NCBI GenBank assembly: GCA_003155275.1
Contig: PMCC01000017.1
Coordinates: forward strand, 5,456 to 13,576
DNA from: Actinomycetota bacterium
Lineage (GTDB): Bacteria; Actinomycetota; Humimicrobiia; Humimicrobiales; Humimicrobiaceae
DNA: 8,121 nucleotides
Reading direction: 5' to 3'
Part shown: piece after piece, positions 1 through 6,332 of the stretch
Position numbering within the stretch: position 1 is the first letter of the stretch
Layout of the letters: the number at the start of each line of letters is the position of its first letter
The notes under the pieces: model-generated
Seen by the model: only the letters and a program-made list of their open reading frames with translations
Told to the model about the DNA's origin: nothing
Databases searched by the model: none
Translations under genes and position numbers: made by a program

Positions 1-236
1 GAAAGTTCCGGGCTATCTTCTGTTGTTGCTGATGAACGTACCGCTACGCTTCCCAAGGCACTTTTAATATAATGCTCAGCTGCCTTTTCCAGATCTTCAT
101 CGCTTCCAACATCAGTTAAAACAAAACCCCTGCCTATATTAAAACCAGCTTTACTTAAAGCATTAAGTCCTTTGGCCTTGCCACCGACTTGTGCCAATAT
201 CGATTCAGGTATTTCTGCGAGTTCATAGATTTCCAT
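1..236 (-). CDS. PEP synthase / pyruvate phosphate dikinase-type enzyme, N-terminus (partial)
   Basis: Open minus-strand frame from ATG at 236 to the window edge, 78 complete codons with no stop. The translation carries the N-terminal signature of the PPDK/PEP-synthase ATP-grasp domain: GGKAKGLNALSKAGFNIGRG at residues 18-37 and VAVRSSATTEDSPEL at 64-78, which form the ATP-binding part of the fold. Family members (PEP synthase, PPDK, rifampin phosphotransferase) move phosphate from ATP through a swivelling histidine domain to pyruvate or another acceptor. That domain and the acceptor domain lie outside the window, so the substrate cannot be assigned. The start overlaps the last 14 bases of the upstream gene, which suggests translational coupling. 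An AAGGAG at 247-252 lies 10 bases before ATG 236; an in-frame ATG at 257 lies upstream of that SD and is less likely. The family call is firm; the exact enzyme is open. Confidence 0.85.
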   Translation of the reverse strand, partial: MEIYELAEIPESILAQVGGKAKGLNALSKAGFNIGRGFVLTDVGSDEDLEKAAEHYIKSALGSVAVRSSATTEDSPEL

Positions 237-1308
237 GTATTTGAGGCTCCTTCCCATATCTGTTCCATCTTGCATTGTCAGAATTAAAACCGAATTCCAA
301 AATACCCCTGCCTTTGATGCCGCCAATTGAAAAATTTCCGATACCTTCAAAAATTGTGTAGGCTCCATCTTTGAAAGGAAATACATACTCCAGTTCTTTT
401 TTGCAGGCAACGGTAAAGGTCTGACCGTCAACCAGCCTCACAAAATAGTTAAAACTTAATGGCACATGACCGCTGCATTCTATCTCATCCATGGATGTCG
501 CTCTGTCAACACAAATCGTTTTACCCCCACTGATAAAATATCCTGTCTGAAGCTCATTTATATCAGGATAACGTACCATATTTACATTAAGGGCATCTCC
601 ATTTTCCAGCAACGCCATTAACCAGATATGCCTGTCCATGTATTCCCAGTCCCGCTTGCCATAAGAGTGATCGCGCATAGCGGGCCAATTAACTGGTTTG
701 GAAATACTGCCATTTGAAAATTCCCCAGAAACCTGCCCCTGCTGTTCGTAATGCACCTGATGGTTCTGTGTTAGGCTTGCAAAAAAGTTTCCGGACCATT
801 TTTCTTTTGCCAGCGCCCGCGCAATGGGGCCGCTGTCCATGTGCCGGGAAAATTCAAATATTGGAGATGAGGCGGTAAAAAAGCCTTCAAAAGAAATTTC
901 AATATCTTTTTCAAAAAGGCTGGCAGAAAGATTTTCATCCAAAGAAACTTTTGCTATTGTGCCGTTAAAACTAAATTTCCATTTTAAACCGGACTTAAGG
1001 CATTCAACTGCCGCCGGGCATTGTTCACCAGGAAAAACCTGCCGGCTGTTTACAAAAATGCCACCACCATTTTCTTTCAGGGCAAACCACACTTCGCATG
1101 ATCCGCCGCCCCTTATACCAAGCCTTAAAAGAAGACTGTTTCCTTCCATATCATGGCTTGAGAAATAGTAACTGTTATTCTGGTCAATTCCCGCATCCGG
1201 TGGCAATTGAAAAGATTCTGCGATGATTTCATCAAAGGGATTTTTCTTTTTGCGTTTTTCAATGGATCTTTTAACAATTAACTCTTTAAACTTTTGGCTG
1301 AAGCTCAT
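223..1308 (-). CDS. Uncharacterised RDHSYG-motif protein (resembles DUF7064/DUF7065 proteins)
   Basis: A 361-residue soluble protein with no signal peptide or membrane segment. After a basic N-terminus (residues 8-22) it looks beta-rich, in two halves. The first (about 45-160) includes YYFSSHDMEGNSLLLRLGIR and VWFAL. The second (about 180-345) includes HYEQQGQVSGEF at 186-197, the charged aromatic motif RDHSYGKRDW at 212-221, and GRGILEFGF at 333-341. This pattern recalls the DUF7064/DUF7065 lipocalin-like pair, distantly related in style to carotenoid hydratase-like folds. That placement is from memory and no catalytic activity is known to me. The ATG at 1308 has an AGGA SD at 1316-1319. The stop overlaps the start of the PEP-synthase-like gene by 14 bases, so the two are probably co-translated. 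An accessory or substrate-binding role for that enzyme is inference. The gene is almost certainly real; its function is unknown. Confidence 0.85.
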   Translation of the reverse strand: MSFSQKFKELIVKRSIEKRKKKNPFDEIIAESFQLPPDAGIDQNNSYYFSSHDMEGNSLLLRLGIRGGGSCEVWFALKENGGGIFVNSRQVFPGEQCPAAVECLKSGLKWKFSFNGTIAKVSLDENLSASLFEKDIEISFEGFFTASSPIFEFSRHMDSGPIARALAKEKWSGNFFASLTQNHQVHYEQQGQVSGEFSNGSISKPVNWPAMRDHSYGKRDWEYMDRHIWLMALLENGDALNVNMVRYPDINELQTGYFISGGKTICVDRATSMDEIECSGHVPLSFNYFVRLVDGQTFTVACKKELEYVFPFKDGAYTIFEGIGNFSIGGIKGRGILEFGFNSDNARWNRYGKEPQIHGNL

Positions 1309-1441
1309 TTTGTATCCTGTTACTTTCTTCTATAATTTTTTCTTCCTGGCGTTCACTTTTAAGCAGAAACTACTATCTTAAAGTTTTATACAACAATACG
1401 CATGACAAAAAAAGATTTCCGTAAAATTAAAAAGTGATTTC

Positions 1442-1469
1442 ATTATAAGTGATTAAAAATTATAAACAA
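1442..1469 (-). promoter_or_regulatory. Candidate sigma70-type promoter for the RDHSYG/PEP-synthase unit
   Basis: On the minus strand TTGTTT (1464-1469) is followed after 16 bases by a perfect TATAAT (1442-1447). Transcription would start near 1435 and leave a leader of about 125 bases before ATG 1308. The -35 matches only three of six consensus bases and the region is very AT-rich, so a chance match is possible. Confidence 0.3.
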
Positions 1470-1521
1470 TATGTTATATAAACATTATGTCTGTTTAAAA
1501 AATTTATTAAAATAAAAAACG

Positions 1522-1530
1522 TGTGATAAT
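1522..1530 (+). promoter_or_regulatory. Candidate extended -10 for the aldo/keto reductase gene
   Basis: TGTGATAAT at 1522-1530 fits an extended -10 (TG, one base, then GATAAT, five of six consensus bases). There is no convincing -35 hexamer upstream. It would give a leader of about 95 bases before ATG 1633. A second weak possibility is TTGTTA (1573-1578), 17 bases, AACAAT (1596-1601). Neither is strong in such AT-rich DNA. Confidence 0.25.
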
Positions 1531-1632
1531 ATTCCTGAAATCTTCTATTTGTGATTATTTTTTTAAAGTTATTTGTTAAAATGAGTAAAAACATTAACAA
1601 TATTTTTATAAAAACCAAAACAGGAGAAATAA

Positions 1633-2616
1633 ATGAACTATAGGATACTGGGAAAAACGGGTTTCAAAATCTCAGAAGTATCTCTTGGAACATGGCAGCT
1701 TGGAGGGAAATGGGGCGAAAAATTCAATCCTGAAACAGCGCACCGGATACTTGAAAAAGCGGTTGAAAACGGCATTAATTTTTTTGATACAGCCGATGTT
1801 TATAATAATGGTGAAAGTGAGATTGCCATTGGTAAATTCCTAAAAAAGGTTGGCCAAAGAATTTATGTTGCCACCAAATGCGGAAGGCAGTTAAATCCTC
1901 ATATTTCTGAGGGATATAACAGGGAAAATATAACGAGATATATTAATGAGAGCCTTGCAAGGATGGAGCTGGAGGCAATCGACCTTATTCAGCTCCACTG
2001 TCCTCCAACAGATGTTTATGACAGGCAGGAAGTCTTTGAAGTCCTGGACGATTTAAAAAAGGAAGGTAAGATATTGAATTATGGCGTTAGTGTTGAAAAA
2101 GTAGAAGAGGCGTTAAAAGCTATAGAATATCCCGGAGTCGCAAGTGTACAGATAATTTACAATATGTTCAGGCTAAAACCCCAGGATCGCTTCTTTGAAG
2201 AAGCATTTAAACAAAATGTGGGAATAATTATAAGGGTCCCGCTGGCAAGCGGGCTTTTGACAGGGAAGTTAAAAAAGAATACTGAATATGGCGCCGATGA
2301 CCACAGATCCTTTAACAGGGAAGGAAAATTTTTTGATAAGGGCGAGACATTTTCAGGTGTTCCTTATGAAACCGGGCTTGAAGCTGTGGAGGAATTAAAA
2401 AAGATCTTTGGCGGCGGCGATTTGACAAAATATGCCATCAGGTGGATCCTTGATAATAAAGATATCAGCTGTGTTATCCCCGGCATGAGCAGCGAAGAGC
2501 AGCTAAAGTCAAATATTGCGGCTTCTGAAATGCCGCCGATTGATAAATCCAGGACCGAAGCCGTAAAGCAAATATATGACAGGTACATCAGGGAATATGT
2601 CCAGGATCTATGGTGA
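1633..2616 (+). CDS. Aldo/keto reductase family oxidoreductase
   Basis: A complete 327-residue aldo/keto reductase, the usual length for this (beta/alpha)8 family of cytoplasmic NAD(P)H-dependent carbonyl reductases. It opens with the family start MNYRILGKTGFKISEVSLGT. The catalytic tetrad is intact: Asp52 and Tyr57 in FFDTADVYNNGESE, Lys82 in VATKCG, and His122 in IQLHCPP. Cofactor-site elements are also present: GVS at 151-153, Gln173, VPLASGLLTGK at 202-212, and VIPGMSSEEQLKSNI at 281-295 near the C-terminus. These mark it as a functional member of the broad AKR group that includes bacterial general-stress oxidoreductases. The physiological substrate cannot be read from the sequence. The start is supported by AGGAG at 1622-1626, six bases before the ATG. 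It is transcribed alone; its last 9 bases overlap the 3' end of the convergent radical SAM gene. Confidence 0.95.
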   Translation: MNYRILGKTGFKISEVSLGTWQLGGKWGEKFNPETAHRILEKAVENGINFFDTADVYNNGESEIAIGKFLKKVGQRIYVATKCGRQLNPHISEGYNRENITRYINESLARMELEAIDLIQLHCPPTDVYDRQEVFEVLDDLKKEGKILNYGVSVEKVEEALKAIEYPGVASVQIIYNMFRLKPQDRFFEEAFKQNVGIIIRVPLASGLLTGKLKKNTEYGADDHRSFNREGKFFDKGETFSGVPYETGLEAVEELKKIFGGGDLTKYAIRWILDNKDISCVIPGMSSEEQLKSNIAASEMPPIDKSRTEAVKQIYDRYIREYVQDLW

Positions 2617-3573
2617 TAGTTCAAAAGATTGTATTGTATCAGATGAACAAATATTTCTTTCTCCCTGGCTGTCTTTTAACAGGGATGCCACCCATTGCCT
2701 GTTCTCCCAGAGAGCACATCCACCCTTGGTTTCTTTCAGGTTCTCGTGGTTTTCACGTATTTTCTTTAAGAATTCCGAACCAAGTGCATCCTTTAGGCTC
2801 TGTTCCTTTAAATTTGTATCGGAATATGGAGCAAATGGGCAAGGCTCAAGATCTCCCCGGGCGTTTATGTGGACAAAACCTCTTCCTGATGCCAGGCATC
2901 CGCCCATTTCTTCTTCACTTCCGGGGAAAGCGATAAAAAGTGCCGGAAACTTATGCTTATAATCATTTACTATTTCAACGATTTTTTTCTCCTGCTCACT
3001 AGTAAGGCACATATCTTCTGTACCATGCTTGACGGGTACATAGCTTACGTAAAAAAATATTTTGCAGCCAAGTCTTGACAGTTCTTTGACAAACCCCTTA
3101 CTAGTTATAAGGTTAAAATTATCTTTTTCAAGAGTCAGCGACAGTCCCCAGAAAATATTCTTTCCCTGAGTTTTGCTGATAATTTTATTTACATGCTCAT
3201 ATACCCCGGCGCCGCGTCTGCTGTCAGTCTCCTCACGGTCGCCTTCAATGCTTAATATGGGAATAAGATTTTTCTGCTTTTCAAGCACAGACATCATTTC
3301 TTCATCTATCAGAAGTCCATTTGTGAATACGGGGAAAATAATGTCCGGGTGACTTGCAATAATACTTATTATCTCGTTTCTTACCAAGGGTTCCCCTCCG
3401 GCAATAATTATTATTGATGTCCCCAAATCATGTGCCTGGCCTATGATATCTTCTAATTTTTCCGGGCTTATTTCACCCTCCCTTTTTCTATTAAATGCCT
3501 GCGCGTAGCACCCTTTGCACGAAAGATTGCACCTTTCGGTTATACTAAAAATCATAAATGGCGGGACATGCAC
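2608..3573 (-). CDS. Radical SAM protein with SPASM-like C-terminal cysteines
   Basis: A radical SAM enzyme, 321 residues when counted from the first ordinary start codon (GTG at 3573). The [4Fe-4S]/SAM motif CNLSCKGC gives Cys15, Cys19 and Cys22. GGEP at 59-62 is the SAM-amino-group motif, and SIEG at 108-111 with TDSRRGAGVYEHV fits the strand-4 region of SPASM-type maturases. The C-terminal part has GGCLASGRGFVHINARGDLE then PCPF, and later GGCALW (Cys226, Cys245, Cys286), like a shortened SPASM domain that could bind an auxiliary cluster. Substrate unknown. GTG 3573 is probably not the true start: the frame stays open upstream and encodes the GVHVPPF lead-in common in this family (see the separate entry). 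It lies just downstream of yjbQ on the same strand, probably in one transcript. Its 3' end overlaps the convergent reductase gene by 9 bp. Confidence 0.92.
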   Translation of the reverse strand: MHVPPFMIFSITERCNLSCKGCYAQAFNRKREGEISPEKLEDIIGQAHDLGTSIIIIAGGEPLVRNEIISIIASHPDIIFPVFTNGLLIDEEMMSVLEKQKNLIPILSIEGDREETDSRRGAGVYEHVNKIISKTQGKNIFWGLSLTLEKDNFNLITSKGFVKELSRLGCKIFFYVSYVPVKHGTEDMCLTSEQEKKIVEIVNDYKHKFPALFIAFPGSEEEMGGCLASGRGFVHINARGDLEPCPFAPYSDTNLKEQSLKDALGSEFLKKIRENHENLKETKGGCALWENRQWVASLLKDSQGERNICSSDTIQSFELSP

Positions 3574-3747
3574 GCCCTTTTTTTCCCATTCAAGCCTTAA
3601 AGACCCTGCCTTTTTCTGCCATCTGTATGTCTGCAGAAAAAATTTCGCAAGCGCCGGTTGTTTAAAAATAGTTTTTAAGGCATCCTTAAAAAGAATCTTA
3701 ATTTCCCTGTTAAGCTTCTTATCAAGTAAAATATTTCTCTTTTCGAT
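3574..3747 (-). other. 5' coding extension of the radical SAM gene without an ordinary start codon
   Basis: The radical SAM frame stays open upstream of GTG 3573 to a stop that lies inside yjbQ. The added peptide looks like real protein, with KKLNREIKILFKDALKTIFK, then FFLQTYRWQKKAGS and LEWEKKG leading into VHVPPFMIFSITERC. From memory, an N-terminal arm ending in G-V/I-H-V-P-P-F is common in such enzymes. No ATG, GTG or TTG occurs in this frame. Candidate non-standard starts are ATT at 3732-3730 and ATC at 3747-3745; the latter has GGAGAG (3754-3759) eight bases upstream, across the yjbQ stop. The alternative is a single-base indel that put a TTG (3725-3723) out of frame. Confidence 0.6.
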
Positions 3748-3752
3748 TTGAT

Positions 3753-4169
3753 TTACTCTCCAATAATTTTTACAAGAACCCTTTTCTTTCGTTTCCCGTC
3801 AAACTCACCATAAAACACCTGCTCCCAGGGTCCGGCATCAAGCTTTCCCTGGCTTACAGCTATAACCACTTCCCTGCCCATCACGGTTCTTTTCATGTGA
3901 GCATCCGCATTATCCTCAAAACCATTATGCCTGTATTGGCTGTAAGGTTTTTCCGGAGCTATTTTTTCGAGCCATTTTTCAAAATCATCGTGAAGACCGG
4001 ATTCGTCATCATTTATAAAGACGCTTGCCGTTATATGCATGGCGTTGCACAAAATGAGCCCTTCTTTTATGCCGCTATCAGCAAGGCATTTTTCGATTTC
4101 CCGGGTTATATTAATAAATTCCCGCCTGTTTTTTGTCTGAAACCACAGCTCTTTCCTGTAACTTTTCAT
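3753..4169 (-). CDS. YjbQ/UPF0047 family protein
   Basis: A 138-residue protein of the secondary thiamine-phosphate synthase/YjbQ (UPF0047) family, about the usual length. Signature segments are [19 protein letters not shown] from His45, the DNADAH block at 86-91, and the C-terminal [13 protein letters not shown] with [10 protein letters not shown]. The family forms small compact oligomers. Weak thiamine-phosphate-synthase activity is reported for some members, but the true role is not settled. I chose ATG 4169 because GGGGGA lies four to five bases before it. Upstream in-frame ATGs at 4181 and 4205 would add residues that the family lacks and would place that SD inside the gene. A good extended -10 lies about 50 bases upstream. 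The stop falls only a few bases before the probable beginning of the radical SAM frame, so the two are likely one operon. Confidence 0.92.
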   Translation of the reverse strand: MKSYRKELWFQTKNRREFINITREIEKCLADSGIKEGLILCNAMHITASVFINDDESGLHDDFEKWLEKIAPEKPYSQYRHNGFEDNADAHMKRTVMGREVVIAVSQGKLDAGPWEQVFYGEFDGKRKKRVLVKIIGE

Positions 4170-4216
4170 AAAATCCCCCATCTTATATATGTATAAACAC
4201 AACAATTTTACAGTTA

Positions 4217-4225
4217 ATTATAACA
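4217..4225 (-). promoter_or_regulatory. Extended -10 promoter element for yjbQ and the radical SAM gene
   Basis: On the minus strand the sequence reads TGTTATAAT, a perfect extended -10. No strong -35 is visible, which is normal for extended -10 promoters. Transcription would begin near 4210 and give a leader of about 40 bases before ATG 4169. Position and quality make this one of the more believable promoters in the window. Confidence 0.5.
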
Positions 4226-4452
4226 GCATCTTTACCTGGCTGAATCCCTGAGAATACAATATAAAATAATAAATAACTATAACACGACTAAAAATTTTTT
4301 GAATCCGTGCTTTGCCAAAAAATGATTAAAAAAAATTGATATTTGTTTTGATGCTTATAAACGTATCAGACTTAAGGATATATTAATATCATTTTCCTGG
4401 TAATTATATATATGGCTCTGCTAAAAAAGGCAGATTAAAATGCGGGCACTAA

Positions 4453-5472
4453 CTAATTAAGATATACCTTGCCGGCAATATCGAAAGGGTCTATCATTTC
4501 AACCCCGGTATACCTGGCAGGATTTGGTGTTGCAGCAGGGTCTTTTATAAACTCAAATATATCCTTTATTGAATACTTTCCGTCTTTATCCCTGTCTACG
4601 GCGCCTTTATCTGTAAGTATATAGTTTAATATTTCCTGAAATGTAATCGGGGCAATTGCAATTCTCGGAACTGATGTATTTTCAGCTATGGGCCTTGCAG
4701 AATCCGCCAGGGCGCATGAGCTTATAATAACTGCCATTTTTTCACACGTTATTTGGTCAAGCAGGCTGCATACTTCGTAGTAAGAAGTATACCGGCCGCC
4801 GTGTTCGCTGCCAATACCATTCGCAAATTCCATCATCGCCGGCGCTCCTGCATCAGCTTCTTCACTGCCATGGGACATTAATGCAACCAAAACACTGCAT
4901 CCGGCATTACTAAGCTTTTTTACGTCATCTATGGCTTTTACAAAATTATCATATGTCCCCCCGTCCTGGTTTTGGCCCCAGCAAATATGAATCTGCTCCT
5001 GTGGGATCCCCAGGTTTAAGAAATAGTCGGTTATTTCATAATAATTCGGGTCATTTCCCTTTGCGTAGCTATACTCTTTATTTTTTTTCTGCATGGTTTC
5101 AATTATTATTACAAACCTGTTATCTTTTAAGGCAGCAGTTTCCATAACTGGCTTATTTCCAGGCTGTTGGCTCTGGACATCCTTATTTGCATTTTTTTCT
5201 GCCTCTGCTGCTTTTGCCTTTTCTTCCTGTGCAATCAATAATTCTTTTTCAGACAACGTTTCTGCGCTTGCTGCCTGACTTTCTTCCTTACCATTGTTTT
5301 TATAGTTTTGACCATCCTCAGAAGCAGCGCTGCCGCCGGCATCTGCCGGGTTTAAACTGTCATCGCTTGTAAGTGCAAGCTTTGACCCGCAGAACGAGCA
5401 GGACAGCCCGAGACTGAATACTAAAACTGCGGTGAGTAAAACGGTAACCATATATAAATATTTCTTCTTCAC
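4453..5472 (-). CDS. Exported clan-CD (legumain/caspase-like) cysteine peptidase
   Basis: A 339-residue protein. Residues 1-24 form a signal sequence (KKKY, then a hydrophobic run to LGLS), followed by Cys25 and Cys28. Cys25 could be lipidated, but the lipobox is poor (Gly at -3). Residues 35-112 are a polar linker with a charged helical stretch (about 71-97). The catalytic domain follows, from RFVIII at 119. It shows the clan-CD dyad: a hydrophobic strand ending in His201-Gly (VLVALMSHG) and another ending in Cys253 (MAVIISSC). Near the C-terminus Asp293-Asp304 reads DRDKDGKYSIKD, an EF-hand-type loop that could bind calcium. Such enzymes cleave after Asn, Asp, Arg or Lys; the specificity here is unknown. 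The start is GTG 5472 with AGAGGA six bases upstream. It is a monocistronic minus-strand gene, divergent from the acetyltransferase gene. Peptidase assignment is by motif; activity is inferred. Confidence 0.82.
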   Translation of the reverse strand: MKKKYLYMVTVLLTAVLVFSLGLSCSFCGSKLALTSDDSLNPADAGGSAASEDGQNYKNNGKEESQAASAETLSEKELLIAQEEKAKAAEAEKNANKDVQSQQPGNKPVMETAALKDNRFVIIIETMQKKNKEYSYAKGNDPNYYEITDYFLNLGIPQEQIHICWGQNQDGGTYDNFVKAIDDVKKLSNAGCSVLVALMSHGSEEADAGAPAMMEFANGIGSEHGGRYTSYYEVCSLLDQITCEKMAVIISSCALADSARPIAENTSVPRIAIAPITFQEILNYILTDKGAVDRDKDGKYSIKDIFEFIKDPAATPNPARYTGVEMIDPFDIAGKVYLN

Positions 5473-5506
5473 ATCAATTCCTCTTTAAACATCAATTCCT
5501 TTTTAA
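5471..5506. repeat. 18-bp tandem duplication of a translation initiation region
   Basis: Positions 5471-5488 and 5489-5506 are two head-to-tail 18-bp copies that differ at one base. On the minus strand each copy carries a purine-rich SD followed by GGAATTGATGT. The gene-proximal copy supplies the SD (AGAGGA) and most of the GTG start of the peptidase. The distal copy supplies a second SD and an ATG at 5492, which opens a 7-codon ORF (MFKEELM) whose TGA at 5471-5469 overlaps the GTG. Confidence 0.9.
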
Positions 5507-5550
5507 TATTAAAAAATTAACTCTTTATCTAAGCAGGTTTTTAAAATAAA

Positions 5551-5578
5551 ATTCTATTAATAAAACCCGGTATTACAA
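5551..5578 (-). promoter_or_regulatory. Candidate promoter for the peptidase gene
   Basis: On the minus strand TTGTAA (5573-5578) is followed after 16 bases by TAGAAT (5551-5556). These match four of six and five of six consensus bases. Transcription would start near 5544, giving a leader of about 70 bases that includes both copies of the 18-bp repeat. Chance occurrence is possible in this AT-rich spacer. Confidence 0.27.
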
Positions 5579-5706
5579 GTATAAAATAATTAATAACGGT
5601 ATTGGACCATTCGGGCATTTCCCGTTAAAAATCATATTCCCTTAATAATAATATATCGGCAGTTTTTAAGTATTTATAGAAATATTTTGAGTTTTAAGGA
5701 GCTGAC

Positions 5707-6216
5707 ATGGAATCTGAGGTTACCACCGGAAAAGATAGATTTATAATCCGTCCCGCACAGGAGAGGGATACTGCAATTCTGCTTGATTTTATCAGGCGCC
5801 TTGCAGATTATGAAAAAAGACTCCATGAAGTGACTGCCACAGAGGAAGATATTAGAAGCGTTATCTTCGGCAAAAAAATTGCAGAGGCGCTTATTGCCGA
5901 CTATAAGGGAAGGCCTGCTGGCTTTGCAATATTTTTCCATAATTTTTCCACATTTCTTGGAAAACCCGGCATATATATAGAAGATTTATTTGTCTGTCCC
6001 GAATTTCGGGGAAAGGGCCTTGGAAAGCTCCTCTTTTCTTATATTGCGCAGCTTGCAGTTGAAAGAAACTGCGGCAGGGTTGAATGGACGGTTCTTACCT
6101 GGAATGAGCCGGCAATCAGTTTTTATAAGAAAATCGGCGCAATTCCAAAAGACGAATGGATGTTATATAAATTAAGCGGAAATGCTTTGGAAAAACTTGC
6201 AATACCTAAATCCTAG
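5707..6216 (+). CDS. GNAT acetyltransferase, SSAT/thialysine N-acetyltransferase-like
   Basis: A 169-residue GCN5-related N-acetyltransferase, about the length of diamine acetyltransferases. The acetyl-CoA loop is FRGKGLG (Arg101 to Gly106) after the strand IYIEDLFVCPE. The SSAT-type catalytic residues are both present: Glu92 in IYIEDLFV and Tyr140 in WNEPAISFYKKIGA. Further hallmarks are FFHNFSTFLGKPGI (76-89), CGRVEWTVLTWNEP (122-135) and the C-terminal DEWMLYKLSGNALEKLA. These match the SSAT2/thialysine acetyltransferase branch closely. It probably transfers acetyl from acetyl-CoA to a primary amine such as a polyamine, thialysine or a related small amine in the cytoplasm; the exact acceptor is not readable. 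The ATG is preceded by AAGGAG at 5696-5701 with five-base spacing. It diverges from the peptidase gene across a 234-bp AT-rich spacer, with no operon partner on the same strand within 100 bp. Confidence 0.93.
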   Translation: MESEVTTGKDRFIIRPAQERDTAILLDFIRRLADYEKRLHEVTATEEDIRSVIFGKKIAEALIADYKGRPAGFAIFFHNFSTFLGKPGIYIEDLFVCPEFRGKGLGKLLFSYIAQLAVERNCGRVEWTVLTWNEPAISFYKKIGAIPKDEWMLYKLSGNALEKLAIPKS

Positions 6217-6290
6217 TATAAAAAAGTATATTAAAATATTAAATATAATGTTAGATTTTATTATTATTTTCATTTAAAAATTATAAAAAC

Positions 6291-6299
6291 TGATAAAAT
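6291..6299 (+). promoter_or_regulatory. Candidate extended -10 for the bactofilin gene
   Basis: TGATAAAAT at 6291-6299 fits an extended -10 (TG, one base, TAAAAT, five of six). No -35 is recognisable. It lies about 35 bases upstream of ATG 6333 in a very AT-rich 116-bp spacer, so the position is plausible but the match is weak. Confidence 0.25.
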
Positions 6300-6332
6300 A
6301 GTATTAATAAAAGAAATCGAAAAGAGGGTAAA

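Larger units (their letters stand above)
1309..1632. other. AT-rich divergent intergenic region
   Basis: This 324-bp spacer separates the start of the RDHSYG-motif gene (leftward) from the start of the aldo/keto reductase gene (rightward). I see no credible ORF or structured RNA in it. It should hold the promoters of both units; candidates are listed separately. The octamer AAGTGATT occurs at 1432-1439 and 1447-1454, either side of the leftward -10 candidate, and GTGATT recurs at 1551-1556. The AKR SD (AGGAG, 1622-1626) lies at its right end. Confidence 0.7.

Noticed and set aside
824..1168. 114-codon plus-strand ORF opposite the RDHSYG-motif gene
   Set aside because: Low-complexity translation (Pro/Lys/Ser-rich), no SD, and fully opposite a gene with coherent motifs; a shadow ORF.
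2576..2962. Overlapping plus-strand ORFs opposite the radical SAM 3' half
   Set aside because: They lie antisense to the conserved SPASM-like region and show no domain; shadows.
4377..4390. GATAT-ATTA-ATATC inverted repeat upstream of yjbQ
   Set aside because: Composed only of AT-rich bases apart from the ends and expected by chance in such a spacer.
4417..4434. TCTGC/GCAGA hairpin downstream of the peptidase stop as a terminator
   Set aside because: Only five base pairs with an 8-base loop, and no T-tract follows in the direction of transcription.
5398..5400. Cys25 of the peptidase as a certain lipoprotein attachment site
   Set aside because: The residues before it (Gly-Leu-Ser) fit a lipobox poorly because of Gly at -3, so lipidation is kept only as a possibility.
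5612..5624. CGGG-CATTT-CCCG hairpin between the peptidase and acetyltransferase genes
   Set aside because: A 4-bp stem with no T-tract on either strand; it lies between divergent genes where a terminator is not expected, and no operator family is recognisable.
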